From Adiantum capillus-veneris (lineage: Eukaryota > Streptophyta > Polypodiopsida > Polypodiales > Pteridaceae), in the NCBI GenBank assembly GCA_014529385.2, contig CM043961.1, forward strand, positions 16,038,478-16,102,477: 64,000 nt of DNA, written 5' to 3'. This document shows positions 10,538 to 22,342 of the stretch, in pieces. A program made the translations under genes and the position numbers. A model generated the notes under the pieces. The model did no database searches. It was given only the letters and a program-made list of their open reading frames with translations, and was not told the DNA's origin. The number at the start of each line of letters is the position of its first letter. Position 1 is the first letter of the stretch.

Positions 10538-12170
10538 AGAATATGTCAATGCACAGAGGCCCAAGACCATATGGAAAGTGATTTGTCCCACTACATTTGT
10601 GTCTAGAATTTTTCCTCTGTCTAGGAACAATGCTCACAAGTTCCCTCATAAGGGAGATAAACTTCAAGGAGGAGATAAATCCAACTCAGATTCCAAACCA
10701 TAAGAAGAGGGAGAAGGGAGTTAACAACGGTAGGAATAAACTCTCTCCTGACAAGCTTGAAAGGCACAAGAAAGAGAATAAATGTCTTTGATGTGGGGAA
10801 ACCAGTCATAGTTATTGTGATTTTAAAAAATTAACCAAAATGGACAATCCCAAGCTGCTCAAGTTTTGACACATAACAACTCAAGTTAACAAGGAGCTCC
10901 ATTATGCTATGTGTGGGGAAAGATTTGGTACCAAGTTTCCTTCATCCTATTTGATTGTGGTTATATCCATAACTTTATCGCCCCCGATATGGTTGCCAAG
11001 CTAGGTATTCACTTTTGTGAGCCGGGTCCCACCAAAGAAGCAAATGGAGCTTTTGAAGGACAAAAATCCAAGTTACCCCTTTAATTGGTAAACTCCGAGT
11101 TCACATCTAAGGACATGTTGATCAGGAAGACTTTTACATTTCCCCTTTAAAGCATGAGGATGTTCTTTTAGGTTCACCCTGGTTTATACGTATGTCAACT
11201 AGCCTTCAATTGAGTAATTAAATTTCAACATAGAGGTAGAGAAGTAGTCATTTAGTCTAATATCAATGGTAGCACGATTCCCATTGTATCCTAGGAATAT
11301 TTTCATGAATCAATGAAGCGGTCTTTTTTTTTTTGCATACATGGTTTATGTTAAAGAGATCTGTGTCTAATGGAAATCTACTCTCTACTCGTAATTCTAA
11401 TTCTTCTAAAGAAGATTTTTATTTAAAAGAATTTCTTGATAAGCATGCTTCTTTGTTTATTTACACTATTCCAACGGAACTCCCTCCTTCTACATGTGAA
11501 GATGCAAATAAAATTGAACTCTTTCCTAAAATTTCTCACCTAACAAACTCCTTTACTGTGTCTCTTATGGTGACAACAAAAAGAGATCATGATGTAGGTC
11601 AATTAGTTATTGGAGAAAAAAATGGTTCGACCAAGACATCCCCTTTTTTCTCTCCGATACTTTTAGTGCAAAAAAACAATGGTCATACTGAATGTGTATG
11701 GACTATCGTGCGCTAACTAAGATTATCATAAAGAATCAATTTTTGTTCCCAAGGATTGAGGAATTTTTTGACAAGCTGTAAGGCTCTTTCCACTTCAGGA
11801 TTGACCTTAAAAGTGGTTATCACCAAATCCGAGTATAGCTAGAAGACATTCATAAAATCGCATTCAAAACCACTTTTTGTTTATACAAATACATAGTGAT
11901 GCCTTTTGGCATCACTAACACACCAACTACATTCAATTAAATGGTAGATACGCTATTTTGTAAGCATGAGCTTACATATGAGGCTTCTTTAATGATATCA
12001 TAATCTATTAAAAAACTCTTGATGAGCATAAAGATTACCTAAGGGAAATTTGCATGATCATAAGATTTAGATCAATGAAAAACAAAGTGATTTTTCCTTG
12101 CAAGAGATATAGTGTTTGGGTCATACTATAAAGATGGTACATAGATGCAAAGTCTTTAGAAAGACTAGCT
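10538..12170 (+). pseudogene. Ty3/gypsy relic: zinc knuckle, protease, RT
   Basis: A decayed gypsy gag-pol. A zinc-knuckle remnant lies at 10782-10818 (Cys, Cys-Gly, His, Cys, with a stop). A protease active-site strand reads LFDCGYIHNFIAPDMVAKLG near 10950-11010. Then comes VLLGSPWFIRMS near 11160. RT follows at about 11650-12010: FFSPILLVQKNNGH, FRIDLKSGYHQIRV, then MPFGI.NTP.TF. The YVDD box is degraded (N-D-I-I-I). Stops and frameshifts are frequent. Copia-C landed in its upstream part. It ends abruptly at ~12,170, where minus-strand coding-like sequence begins. Confidence 0.8.
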
Positions 12171-12184
12171 ACGTTCTCTCTCTC

Positions 12185-13200
12185 TTAAGCTAGTGCAACT
12201 TGTAGTTGTCTATTGTCGTCATGGAGGCTCTCAAGATGTTGTTGTAGCTTGGCATTCTCCTTGGCTATTGCATCGGCCTTCTCCTTGGCATCTTGAGCAT
12301 ATAATTCTCTTAGTTGGGACACTGCCCACTGACATTTGAACTGGAATTTGAGTGCTTCAAGATGTTGATCTAGGTCAAATTCTCTCATCAATCTGTCTGT
12401 ATCTTCAATTACCACTCTCAAATGGGGTGGCATTAGGCCTCTTTCTTGAGCTTTCTATTGTTGTGAGGCTCCAAGCACTAACTCTTTGCTTTGTTGATGG
12501 TGGGTTGCATGGTCTTTTCTCTCTTCTATTTTGGTTCGATTAGTCCTTACGGCTCCTTCTTTCTCAGTCTGTTGTAGCTTTGCTATAGCTTTCTCTTGGC
12601 CCTCTTGAGTTGTTTCTGTCTTCTCTTGGCCTTCATTAGCTTTCACAAAGTCATTTTTCTTTGGCTGAGCCTACTCTTGATATTCTAAGCTCTTTTCAGT
12701 CTCTTCTTTCTCTTCGGCTGTAGGAGGTGGTGTTACCGACTTTTCAGTCTCATGTTGTTGTTCACTAGTAGTGTCCTCCTTTGGTGGTTCCTCTTGAGTA
12801 GTGTTTTGGCCCTTTGGAGTGTCTACTAGGGATTCTAGATCATCCACCTTTTGTCATTTTGAATCCTCAGCTTCATGTTGTTGAGATTTCCTTTTAAGCA
12901 CTTCATGGACGTGTTATCTAAATGTTTTGGTGAGCTCTAGATCCTTGTCAGCTTTTCTTCATATGTATTTCTTTGATTTCTCTAGCTCTTGAAAACTTTT
13001 CTTCGACTATATTTCTTGAATTTCCCCATCTGCTTGGCCTTCCTTTTCTTATCCCTCTCTATGTCATCTTCTTCGTCCGCATCAGAGCCTGATTCATCAA
13101 CTTTCTTCTTTTCCTCTGCCATCTTCTTTCTTCTTTCCTCCTGTCCAACCGTTGAGCTTCTTCCATAGATCTTTGATTCTGCGTTCTTGGTATCTGCTCA
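12185..13200 (-). pseudogene. Unrecognised Lys/Glu-rich coiled-coil protein relic
   Basis: One minus-strand frame runs from about 12,960 down to 12,185 with about five stops. An upstream part to 13,200 is in another frame. The start is basic-acidic (EERKKKMAEEKKK, SGSDADEEDDIERDKKRK). The middle is Glu/Gln/Pro-rich (TPPPTAEEKEETEK). The end has heptad-like coiled coil (LRELYAQDAKEKADAIAKEN, KLQQHLESLHDDNRQLQ). I do not recognise the family. It could be a gag-like protein or a captured host gene. A second minus-strand relic upstream (15,450-16,033) may be part of the same protein. Confidence 0.5.
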
Positions 13201-13240
13201 TCCAATTTGCATCTATTTTTTACTAGAAGAATGGTGATAT

Positions 13241-15449
13241 CTTGTTTATCCTCTTCTTCTTCCGTTGTGGACTGATATTATGAAGGAAATCCCCTATTTC
13301 TTGGCTTAATCTCTCCGTTGAGTTCTCGGGGGGTTCATCATTTAGTACCCCCCTATATAATGTGCATTCGTGGGGTATTAAAAAAATCCCTCTTTTAACA
13401 TGTTTGAATGAATAAAACGACCCCCCATATAAACCCCCCATATTTTAATGTATCTTTGTTAAATTTCTTAAAACCTTTGCATTTCAAAACCCCTCCTTTT
13501 GAACTCACATTGGTGTAGCCAAAGTAGGTCCAAGCTGGAAAGTGTGCAATGCCAAGCAAAGACTGCAAGCAGATGTAGTGCAAAAGGCTAGAGCAGGTAT
13601 GAACAGGCTAGTGGCAGTGGGGATGTATGCTTAATGTGTTTTTTTAGACAAAAAAGGCTTCAAAAATGTTCCAGATGGGATAGCAGTTAGAGGTGCCTGA
13701 AGTGCTAATTCAATGATCTAGAATGTAGTGTTCAATTTTCTCTAGAAGCCAGTCTAGATGGCTCGTCAAACAGAGCCCCGATGTGCCAGATATTGCAGCT
13801 CAAAGTTAGAAGGTGTTGCAGATCCTCGACGGCGGATAGAGCAACTAGGGACAGATGGCTAGAGTGAATGTCAGCAGGATAGATGTGTATAGCTCAAATT
13901 ATGGAGCATGCATGTCTTCTTGGATTTCCAATCAGAGCTCTCGATAGCAAGTTATGACCAGTTGAAGTTTTGCCGAGGGCGAGTTAGGGCCAGTTATGGA
14001 CCGAGTAGACCGCATGGAGAGTCGTGCCATTTGGCATCTTTTGGACCTTGGTGCAATTCTAGAGGGAAGTATGTGTTGTGTGGAGACAACAAGAACTGAT
14101 AGTTTGTTAATTGGGTTCTAGGGCGGTGAGATATGCCGAGCTCAAGGCGAGTGTAAATACAGAGAAATGATGCCCTATGTTTTTTTGCCTTTTTTGCGGC
14201 CCCGGATGACAGTCCTAGAAATCTTGAAATGTGGCAAGAAGTAGGCGATTTGAAGAGGGAAATGGGGAGTTTTAGTGGGTCTTTACAGCTTGGAGATCGG
14301 GTCTGTAGGTAAACAATGGGAGCTTGGCCAATTAGGACAAAAAAAATGGGCAAAATGGGAGGTTTTTTTGCAATTTTCTCATGGAAAATGGGGTCCTTGG
14401 AGGGCGTTCACCAAATGCTGCCACGTGGCTGGCCCGGTTAACCCACATGGGGAGTGGAGTTTGAACCCAAAGGGTATTTAGGCAAGAAGACACCCCTATT
14501 GTAGGCATGAGTTGGAGAATAAGGAGCTTGGAGCTTCGTTGGTTATGGAGCCTGCGATGGTAGCCCCGTATTGGCTCTATTGATGGTGCTTGTGGCCCTG
14601 CAGGGGCACATGATGTTGGTCTTTTGGCCAAAGGACGACGGCGGTAATTGCGCTCGCCAGCGGTGATGATCAGCAATAGTACGATGAGATGGCATGGTGC
14701 TCGATGGGGGCCGGGTTCACACAGGCGGCAGCCCCGCCAAATTTTTTGAAGCAAAGACAGGCGATATCGCTAGTGGTCCTTAGCATAGAAGGGAGGAGTC
14801 CCATGCAATGGAGGAGAGAGAGACAATTCAAAGGAATCCCAAGGGGGCCACCATGTGCAAAGTGTAGGCGAGGCCATTCCAAGGTGGGCACAGCAGATCA
14901 AAGGGGCTCCAAGGGAAGCCGGACAAAGCGAGTGCTAGAAGGCCTGGGGATATGGGGTGAGTTCCATAGAGGGGGAGAGAGAGAGTGTCTTTAAAGACAA
15001 GAGCCGAGAGGGCATGTGAGGAGAAGGGCTAGGAGAGGTGGCCCTCCAAGTGATAGAGAGAAAGGGTGAGTCCAAGGGCAGCCAAGAAAGGAAAGGGCCG
15101 GACAAAAATGGTCAAAGAGGAGGTCAAAAGAGCAATGCATTTTAAGCCTCCCAAAGGGAAAAAATAAAGGAGAAAAAATAAAAAAATAAAAAAATGATGC
15201 CAAGGGGCACTAGTGATATCGCTAGTGCACCCCCCCCCCCCCAAGCACAAGCAAAAGAAGAGAGTTAGAGGGCAGATAAAGCCAAAGGTGGCTACCCTTC
15301 CACAAAAAAGGGTGCAAGGTGGACCAATCAGCGGGTGATTTCCCAAATTGAAAGGGGCACCCCTATATAAGCCATTTTTTAGCTCTTTGCAACAACGGAT
15401 AACTCTTTGGTATGCCAACACCATGGCCATTACCACTGCAATGTGTAAA
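13241..15449. other. Unassigned, GC-richer stretch
   Basis: No protein domain is recognised in either strand. It is visibly richer in G than its AT-rich neighbours from about 13,700. A 13-C run lies at 15,230-15,242 and a TATA-like CTATATAAGCC at 15,364-15,374. It separates two minus-strand relics and may be an insertion, but no borders or target duplication were found. Confidence 0.4.
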
Positions 15450-16033
15450 TTTGGATTTGTGTAGTGGGGTGGTTTTTGAGATGTTGTGAAATCAATCTTG
15501 AGGGCAACTCTATCTCGGTGTAGGTCAGTTCCTTGTATGTGAATTTGTGCCCATTCTACTTGATAACTTCATTATCATTGTCTATAGCCTTGGTCTTGTG
15601 GAGAAAATTATGATTCCCCACTAGTATGTGGAGTGCTTGGTTGATGAGTTCATTTGTTATCCGGACCTTAACAGTTTCACTGCCTTTGTTTGTGAGTGTT
15701 GCTTCTCCATTGTACTGGATTGAGCTCATGAGCTCAGGTGCTCTCTTGAAGTCTATTCCCCATGGCAGAAGCCGAAAGAATGTATCTAGCTATAGGCAGA
15801 TTGATCCTTCAATGACCTCTCTTTGCTGGTGCAAGGTCCACAATTCTCTCAAAATTATGGTCACTTTCACTTTGGTACCATTCACTGCTTGAAATTTTTC
15901 GATGAATGCTGTTGCTGGTATCTTTGCTAGTTCTTCCTATGAGACGTGTGCATTTTCATTTGACGAGATATCGATGACCTTGTAGAGAGCTGCTTCCCAC
16001 TTTTCAAAGCTCTTCTTCGAGGCATGTTGCTAT
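15450..16033 (-). pseudogene. Unrecognised protein relic (~190 codons)
   Basis: A single minus-strand frame with only three stops over ~190 codons. It reads SFEKWEAALYKVIDI, then EELAKIPATAFIEKF, PWGIDFKRAPELMSSIQYNG, then RITNELINQALHI and FTYKELTYTEIELPSRLISQ. Such length with few stops in an AT-rich region suggests a former gene. No family is recognised. The charged/coiled-coil relic at 12,185-13,200 lies downstream on the same strand and may be its continuation. Confidence 0.45.
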
Positions 16034-16233
16034 CAAAAAACCAATTGATTAGCTCATGTAATTTGTCAGAAAGTTGTTTAGAAAGTTGAGAAAAATGCAA
16101 ACTTGACCATAATATAAAAAAATGAGCATAGCTTGATCAAAACAACTTCAAATTTGACCAAACTTCACTGGTGCATTTAGGACAACTATATGCAATAGTT
16201 CATGTTGTCACATGTCAGATTTTTGTATGAAGT

Positions 16234-16525
16234 ACATGGATTGCGATCCATTTTGGAACACATTTTTTACTTTTGATGATACCACATGATGAAGCATGAT
16301 ATGGGGATGCTATGGTCCAAAACTTTTTGAATTTGAATTATTGGTTTGAGATTTATGCCAATTCTTGGAAAAAATTTGCAAACTTAGAGAAATTTGGCAC
16401 TTTGGCTAGGGTTTTGAAATCCAAATGGCTTGATACTTTAGGGTTAGGCTTTATTTGGTAGTTGGGACCCGATGACAAGGTTTTGGCTTGGAAAGGTGAA
16501 AAAGGTACATGGATTGCGATCCATG
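16234..16525. repeat. Palindrome-bearing ~273-bp repeat, 2 copies
   Basis: The near-perfect palindrome ACATGGATTGCGATCCA occurs at 16,234 and again at 16,507, exactly 273 bp apart. The same core and spacing recur at 26,382/26,655 and, with spacings of 276-291, at 41,779-42,650. Flanking sequence is AT-rich and noncoding. Confidence 0.8.
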
Positions 16526-17390
16526 CGGCCTTTTCGGGTGAAACTTGGTATACATGTGTAAGATTTGTAGTTGCTGTAACTATGGTAAATATACAAAGCC
16601 TATTCAAAGAGTCTTGGTTCTACAAAATCAATGATAACTTGCCCAAATATAGAAAAGGTTGGTATTGTGGAATCTTAAGCACGACAATACTATAGCTAGG
16701 AAATTTCAAAACTGAATTCGGATAAAAATCAACCTCGATATTCCCAAAATTTTGTAGAATTACTGTAATTTACTAAAATAATTGAAAGGTTTTAGTAATC
16801 ATTAAAGCCCAATACTTTTATTTTAACCTACTAGATATTTTCCATAATAAAGCAGAGAATAGGCTTGAAAATTAGCAAAGTTGAAATTAGAGTGGACAAG
16901 TGATGGAAAAGGCCATTTGTTAGGGATTGATTTAGAAGTAGTTGGCGCCATCTAGAGTTGGAGGCATGCTTGAGCTGCAAGAAACTGCTAGAAACTGCCC
17001 CTATGTGCCAGGAAAAGCTATAAATAGGCTATTAAGCTTCACAATTTCTCTTAGAGTCAGAGTTCTGGCCAAAAATCTCTTGTGTTAGAGAGACACTTCA
17101 TGAAAATCACTAAGAGAGAAAAATTCTAGTGGTTAAGCAAGGTAATTATTGTTAGCCGCAGTTAATTATTGAATGATATTAATTTATGTCTAATTTTCTA
17201 CTTATCTTATTAATCAAAGAAGATTAGACCTTTCTCTACTATAAATTACTCTCTTATATACTATTAGACTTTTGATTACTTAATCCTTAATTATGATTGG
17301 TAATATAGCTAATTATTAACCTATATTAGGGCTACAATTGATTAATTTTGATCCAAATTAAGGAGAAATATAGTAGTTAATCTTAGTTAA
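16526..17390. other. Unassigned; TATA-like box at 17,020
   Basis: No gene. GCTATAAATAGG at 17,019-17,030 is a good TATA box on the plus strand, followed by a leader-like stretch that leads into the 150-bp array. It could be the promoter of an unidentified element whose frame begins at 19,095. Confidence 0.4.
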
Positions 17391-18680
17391 TTACAACTTA
17401 GTTTTTTTAATAATTACTTTGGCCTTAAAACATTATTTTTGGCTAAAAATTAATAGAGATAATTAGCAAACATGTTTGAAATTTAATGGGATATTCATTA
17501 AAAAATATTGAAGTGCTAATAGCTCGAGATAATGAGCTCATAAATAGTTAATTAGTTTTAATCATTATTTTGGCCTAAAAACCTTGTTTTTTGTTGAAAA
17601 TTAATAGGGATAACTAGCAGACATGTATAAAGTTACTGACATATTTCTAAAAATAATATCTAAGTGATAATAACTTGAGATAATTAGCTGATAAATAGTT
17701 AACTAGTTTTACTAATTATATTGGCCCTTTGGCTAAAAAATAATGGGGATAATTAGCAAACATGTTTAAAAGCTAATGAGATATTTATTAAAAAAAGATC
17801 TAAGTGTTATTAACCCACAATAATTAGTTCATAAATAGTGAATTAGTTTTAATAATTATCTTGGCCTTAAAATCTTGTTTTTGGCTAAAAATTAATAGAG
17901 ATAATTAATAAACATGTTTAAAAGTTAATGAGATATTCATTAAAAAATATTGAAGTGTTGATAATTCAAGATAATTATCTTCAAAATAGGTAATTAGTTT
18001 TAGTAATAATCTTGGTCTAAAAATCTTATTTTTGACTGAAAATTAATAAGGATAATTAACAAACATGTTTGAAAGTTAATGAGATGTTTATCAGAGAAAG
18101 ATCTAAGTGTTAATAACCCGATATAACTAGATCATAAAGAGGTAGTTAGTTTTGATAATTATCTTGGCCTAAAAACCTTAGTTTTGACTAAAAATTAATG
18201 AGGATAAGTAGCAAACATGTTTAAATGTTAATGAGATATTTATCATAGAAATATTAAAGTGCTAATAACCCAAGATAGTTAGCTCATGAATAGTTAATTG
18301 ATTTGAATAATTATCTTGACCTAAAACCCTATTTTTGTTGAAAATTAATGGAGATAATTAGCAAACATGTTTAAAAGTTAAAAAGATATTTATCAAAGAA
18401 ATATCTAAGTGCTAATAACTCGATATAAATAGTTCTTAAAGAGGTAATTAGTTTAAGTAATTATCTTGGTTTAAAAACCTTGTTTTGGTTTAAAATTAAT
18501 GGGAATAATTAGCAAACATGTTTTAAAGTTTATGAGATGTTTATCAAAAAATTATCTAATTTGAGATAACTATCTCATAAATAGCTAATTAGTTTTAGTA
18601 ATTATCTTGGCTTAAAAACCTTGTTTTTGGCTAAAAATTAATGGAAAAATTAGTAAATCCATTTAAAAGTTTTTATCATA
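17391..18680. repeat. ~150-bp AT-rich tandem array, ~9 units
   Basis: Each unit contains TTATCTTGGCCTAAAAACCT, then AATTAATGG.GATAATTAGC, then AAACATGTTTAAAAGTTAAT and a CTCATAAATAGTTAATTAG-like end. The AAACATGTT block falls at about 17470, 17632, 17760, 17912, 18062, 18214, 18363 and 18514, mostly 149-152 bp apart. A ninth, weaker unit follows. Units differ by many substitutions. No coding frame. Confidence 0.88.
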
Positions 18681-19094
18681 AATATTGGAGATAGAATACA
18701 TTGTTAGAAAGTTGAGATAAATATATTTTCATGAGATAATTATTATAATAAATATCAATCCAAAAACAAGCTATTTTTGGAATTAATTAAAAGGGTCAAA
18801 CTAGGAAAAATGCTCAAAAAAATATGAGATAATTAGTAGGTCCTAGAAACCCTATAATAAATCTAGGATAAAAATATCTTACATATATAAACAATTAGGA
18901 AATTACTATGTTAAATAGTTACTAATCTCGACTATAATTTAAAGAAAAAGCTAGCAAGTTAGTTTTCAAAAGTTAATCATGAAGTTCTTATGGCTAAACT
19001 AAGGCATAAAGAGTGACGAGAATGATATTAAGCCACAAGAATCTTCTGTAATCACCTATAATACCCCAGAGTTTAGAAACATGTTTAAGAAGTC
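18681..19094. other. Unassigned AT-rich leader
   Basis: Degenerates from the 150-bp array; no gene seen. Confidence 0.5.
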
Positions 19095-19216
19095 ATGGCT
19101 CCCAAGAGGACCCGAGAAAACCAACCAATGGAAGAAGATGGTAGAATTACAAAGACGGCCAAGGCCTCTCATGATCATGAGGTTGGACCAAGCAGTAAGC
19201 CTACGGACGGGAGTGT
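19095..19216 (+). pseudogene. 5' fragment of an unidentified open frame
   Basis: A frame opens MAPKRTRENQPMEEDG, basic then acidic, and runs 40 codons to the Copia-B border at 19,217. The remaining codons to 19,286 belong to the Copia-B LTR. The upstream context (TATA box, long leader with satellites) would fit the gag start of an LTR element or a host gene start. No continuation was recognised to the right of Copia-B at 24,369. Confidence 0.35.
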
Positions 19217-19443
19217 TGTTGGAACTAGGGTTGTAGAGAAACGCACACAGCTTGGAGAAGACGAAGGAAGCTCAAGGCACAAATAGAGAGTGTGTTACTT
19301 GGTGTGCAATGGAAATATAGATAGCCCTAGAGTGATGGGCGTATATAGAATGCACGGGGAAAAAAACCACCTAAAGAAGGAAAAAAATGCCCCGGCGGTC
19401 CTAGTGTGTTCACACACATCACTACCACATGTATGTGGTAACA
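19217..19443 (-). repeat. Copia-B 3' LTR
   Basis: 227 bp; TGTTGGAAC to GTAACA on the plus strand, so TGTTAC...CCAACA in element orientation. Confidence 0.92.
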
Positions 19444-19462
19444 AATCCCCCCTGGAGTGATG
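19444..19462 (-). promoter_or_regulatory. Copia-B polypurine tract
   Basis: On the minus strand CACTCCAGGGGGGATT abuts the 3' LTR; plus-strand primer. Confidence 0.85.
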
Positions 19463-19518
19463 TGGTGAATGAGAGCTAGCACATGAGTAAAGGGAAGTGC
19501 CATGCCCTGAGGACATGA

Positions 19519-20345
19519 TTAGTTTACAAAGGGGAGTAAGCCCAAAGCTTTGTGGAAAGCTTCGAGCTTCTCATGAGACAATGCCTTTGTGAAAAGATCT
19601 GCAAGGTTGTCCTCTGTTGGCACATAAGCCAAGCTGATCTCTCCTGCTAAGAGCTTCTCCCTGAGAAAGTGGTAATGCACCTCAATGTGCTTTGTACGAG
19701 CATGAAAAAATGGGTTCCTCGCAACTGCCAATGCGCTCTGACTACTATCAGTGTAGATAGTGTTGGCAGTGTCCTGTCCAACACCCAAATCAACCATAAG
19801 GCGTCTGACCCATACACACTCAACCGTAGCTGTGAAGATTTCCCTATACTCAACCTCACAAATCGAAGTAGCCACAGTAGGTTGCTTCTTGCTCAACCAT
19901 GATATACATGAACTGCCAAGCATGAAGCAAAAACCACTTGTGGACACTCGCCTGTCAAAACAACCAACCCAATCTGAGTCTGAAAAAGCATCTAAATCTG
20001 GCGGCAATGATCCCCCCTTGGGATAAAACAAGCCAAGATGTAAAGTTCCACTAAGGTAGCAAAAAATCCTCTTGAGAGCCTGCCAATGCTTAGACCCTGA
20101 GCTATGCATAAGTCTGCTGATCTGTGAGACTGCAAACTGAATATCTGGCCTCGTGTTGCATATATAAATGAGGCAGCAACGACAGTTTGGTAAAGAGTGA
20201 CATCAGCAGGATCCCCAACATCATGAAGGCTCAATTTCAAACCTGTTTCCATGGGAGTGGCAATAGGTTTGCAATCCTCAAGTCCAAACTTACATAGCAA
20301 TGTCTCTATGTAACTTTTCTAACACAAGGCATTACCACCATCACA
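19519..20345 (-). pseudogene. Copia-B RNase H and RT connection
   Basis: The connection part (KPIATPMETGLKLS, ending near 20,140) precedes a clean 196-codon frame: HWQALKRIFCYLSGTLHLGL, FSDSDWVGCFDRRVSTSGFC, SWLSKKQPTVATS, EVEYREIF, IYTDSSQSALAVARNPFFHA, RTKHIEVHYHFLREKL and VPTEDNLADLFTKAL. The RNase H acidic residues (D of SDSDW, E of EVEY, D of YTDSS) are present. A frameshift near 20,140 and a stop at 20,346 separate it from RT. Confidence 0.92.
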
Positions 20346-21023
20346 CTACTTAAACTGTATGCCCAAATAATGATGCAACAACCCCAAATCTTTCATCTTG
20401 AAAGTAGCATTCAAATCGGGCTTAAATGCAGAAATATGTCTCTCATTTGGTCCAGTGATCAACAAATCATCTACATAAAGAACCACAATGAGAAGTACAT
20501 CACCCTCACGCTTTACATACAATGTGCTTTTTGTTGGACTGTTACGAAAGCCTTGTTTGACCAAATGAGTGTCACCTTTCTCATACCAAGTACGAGGAGA
20601 TTGCTTCAACCCATACAAAGCCTTGTTACATTTTCATACTTTGTCCTCTTGTCCTTTCTTGACAAAACCGCGAGGCTGCGTTACATAAACTTTCTCAAAT
20701 ATGTCACCATTCGAGAAAGCAATAACAATGTCTGATTGATGTACATCCCAACCAAAATGAGCTGCCAATGCACATAGAAAACACACAGTAGTCATACGAC
20801 AAGTGGGAGCAAGAGTCTCTTCATAATCTATGCCTTTTTGTTGTGCATAACCCTTTGCAACAAGTCGAGCCTTATGGCAATCGATCTCACCATCCGGCTT
20901 GCGTTTCAACTTGTAAACCCACTTCGTACCAATGGCCTTTTTTCCAGGAGGCAAATCACATAAAGTCCATGTGTCATTTTCTATAAGTGCATCATATTCT
21001 GATTGCATATGACAACCATCCAA
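20346..21023 (-). pseudogene. Copia-B reverse transcriptase
   Basis: RT copies the element RNA to DNA. The minus-strand frame reads MQSEYDALIENDTW, GTKWVYKLKRKPDGE, KARLVAKGYAQQKGIDYEET, QSDIVIAFSNGDI (canonical DVKTAFLNG, so the first palm Asp is kept), then after a stop at ~20,634 ALYGLKQSPRTWYEK and the active-site box YVDDLL at about 20,461-20,478, then MKDLGLLHHYLGI. One stop inside RT and a frameshift at its start (~21,010) disable it. This is the best preserved RT of the window. Confidence 0.93.
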
Positions 21024-21570
21024 TTTTTTGAATTTTGTGCCTCATCAAAAGACAGAGGCTTCTCAACATCACGTAAGCTAGACACAACCAAAGCATAACA
21101 ATCTGATGCATAAGATGCATGGTGAGAGCCTGAACGAGTATTACTAGATAAAGGTGCATCCAATTTACTGTCACGCAAAGTGTGCACCAGCCATTTTGGC
21201 ATACCTCTAGCCTGCTCATTTTCAGCCCTTTCCTCATCAAGTACATCATGTACATCTGCATCAGTAATAGGCTGATCTGTAACATTTTTAGAAACCCCCA
21301 TAGGCTGTACATTTTCCTCATTGGAAATTAAATTTGTATTTCCACCACTAAAAAGAGGCAACAAAGTGTCATAAATGTCCTGTAAGCTTATATTACTGTC
21401 TCTAGTACATGACAGCAAGGGCTGAACAGAATCTTCCAAAAACACTACATCCCGTGAAACCAAAATACATTTTTTTTGCAGATGATACAACCTGTAACCT
21501 TTTCTTTCAACACTATAACCAACAAAAATACATTTGACAGCATTATCATCCAATTTCTGCATTGTGTTTG
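20981..21570 (-). pseudogene. Copia-B integrase C-terminal and linker region
   Basis: Frame with LDDNAVKCIFVGYSVERKGY, RLYHLQKKCILVSRDVVFLE, then an acidic, poorly conserved spacer (DVHDVLDEERAENEQ) that in copia lies between integrase and RT. It continues integrase after a frameshift near 21,570 and ends in a frameshift into RT near 21,010. Confidence 0.88.
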
Positions 21571-22342
21571 TGGCACCAAAGCATATGCCAAACAACCAAA
21601 AACACGCATGTGCTCAATAGAAGGCTTTCTATCATGCCATGCTTCATATGGAGTAATAGTCTGCAAAGCTTTCGTAGGACACCTGTTCAGTTCATAAGTG
21701 GCACACATGATGGCCTCAAGCCAAAAAAGAATGCGGCAAAGCTTGACTTTTGACCATAGATCGTGCCATTTCCGTAAGTGACCTATTTTTCCTCTCAGCA
21801 ACACCATTTTGCTGAGGTGTATAAGGCACTGTATATTGGTGTTTTATCCCATGACTAGCCAGAAATGCATTGAATTCATGAGACATATACTCCCCCCCTC
21901 GATCGAAACGGAGGGTGCCCATAGTATATTTCGAGACATTTTCAACCATAGCCAAAAATTGTTTGAAGCACATAAATACTTCGGACTTCGCTTTAAGCAG
22001 AAATACCCATGCATTCCTGGAGTAATCATCAACAAAAGTCACGAAGTACAGGTAATTGCCCAAGGACGGGGTTTGCATGGGCCCACAAACATCACTATGC
22101 ACAAGCTGCAACCTGCATGTGGCACGAATTGAACCATCCTTTGGAAACTTAGAATGTTGCATCTTACCCAAAATACAACCTTCACAAACATGTTTGACAG
22201 GTGCTTCAAGAGGCAGCAAAGAAGTAACCATATCAGATTTGTGCAAATGCAGGAAATTGGAAAACTTCACATGACCAAAACGTGCATGCCAAAGTTTTGC
22301 ATCTGAAATAGCCCTTAAATTTGCAACTGCATTTGCAAAATT
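21570..22342 (-). pseudogene. Copia-B integrase
   Basis: It starts with the zinc-binding H-H-C-C part (WHARFGHV, CEGCILGKMQHSKF). The catalytic core follows: LQLVHSDVCGPMQTPSLG, FVTFVDDYSRNAWVF, LRFDRGGEYMSHEF, and TPQQNGVAERKNRSLTEMAR. The three acidic catalytic residues (D of HSD, D of FDRGG, E of AERKN) are all present. One TAA at ~22,343 separates it from protease in the same frame, and a frameshift near 21,735 shifts into ATYELNRCPTKAL. Integrase joins element cDNA to chromosomal DNA. Confidence 0.92.

Noticed and set aside
15388-15405. GCAACAACGGATAACTC resembling the start of 5.8S rRNA
   Set aside because: The following bases do not fit 5.8S and no 18S or 26S sequence is near.
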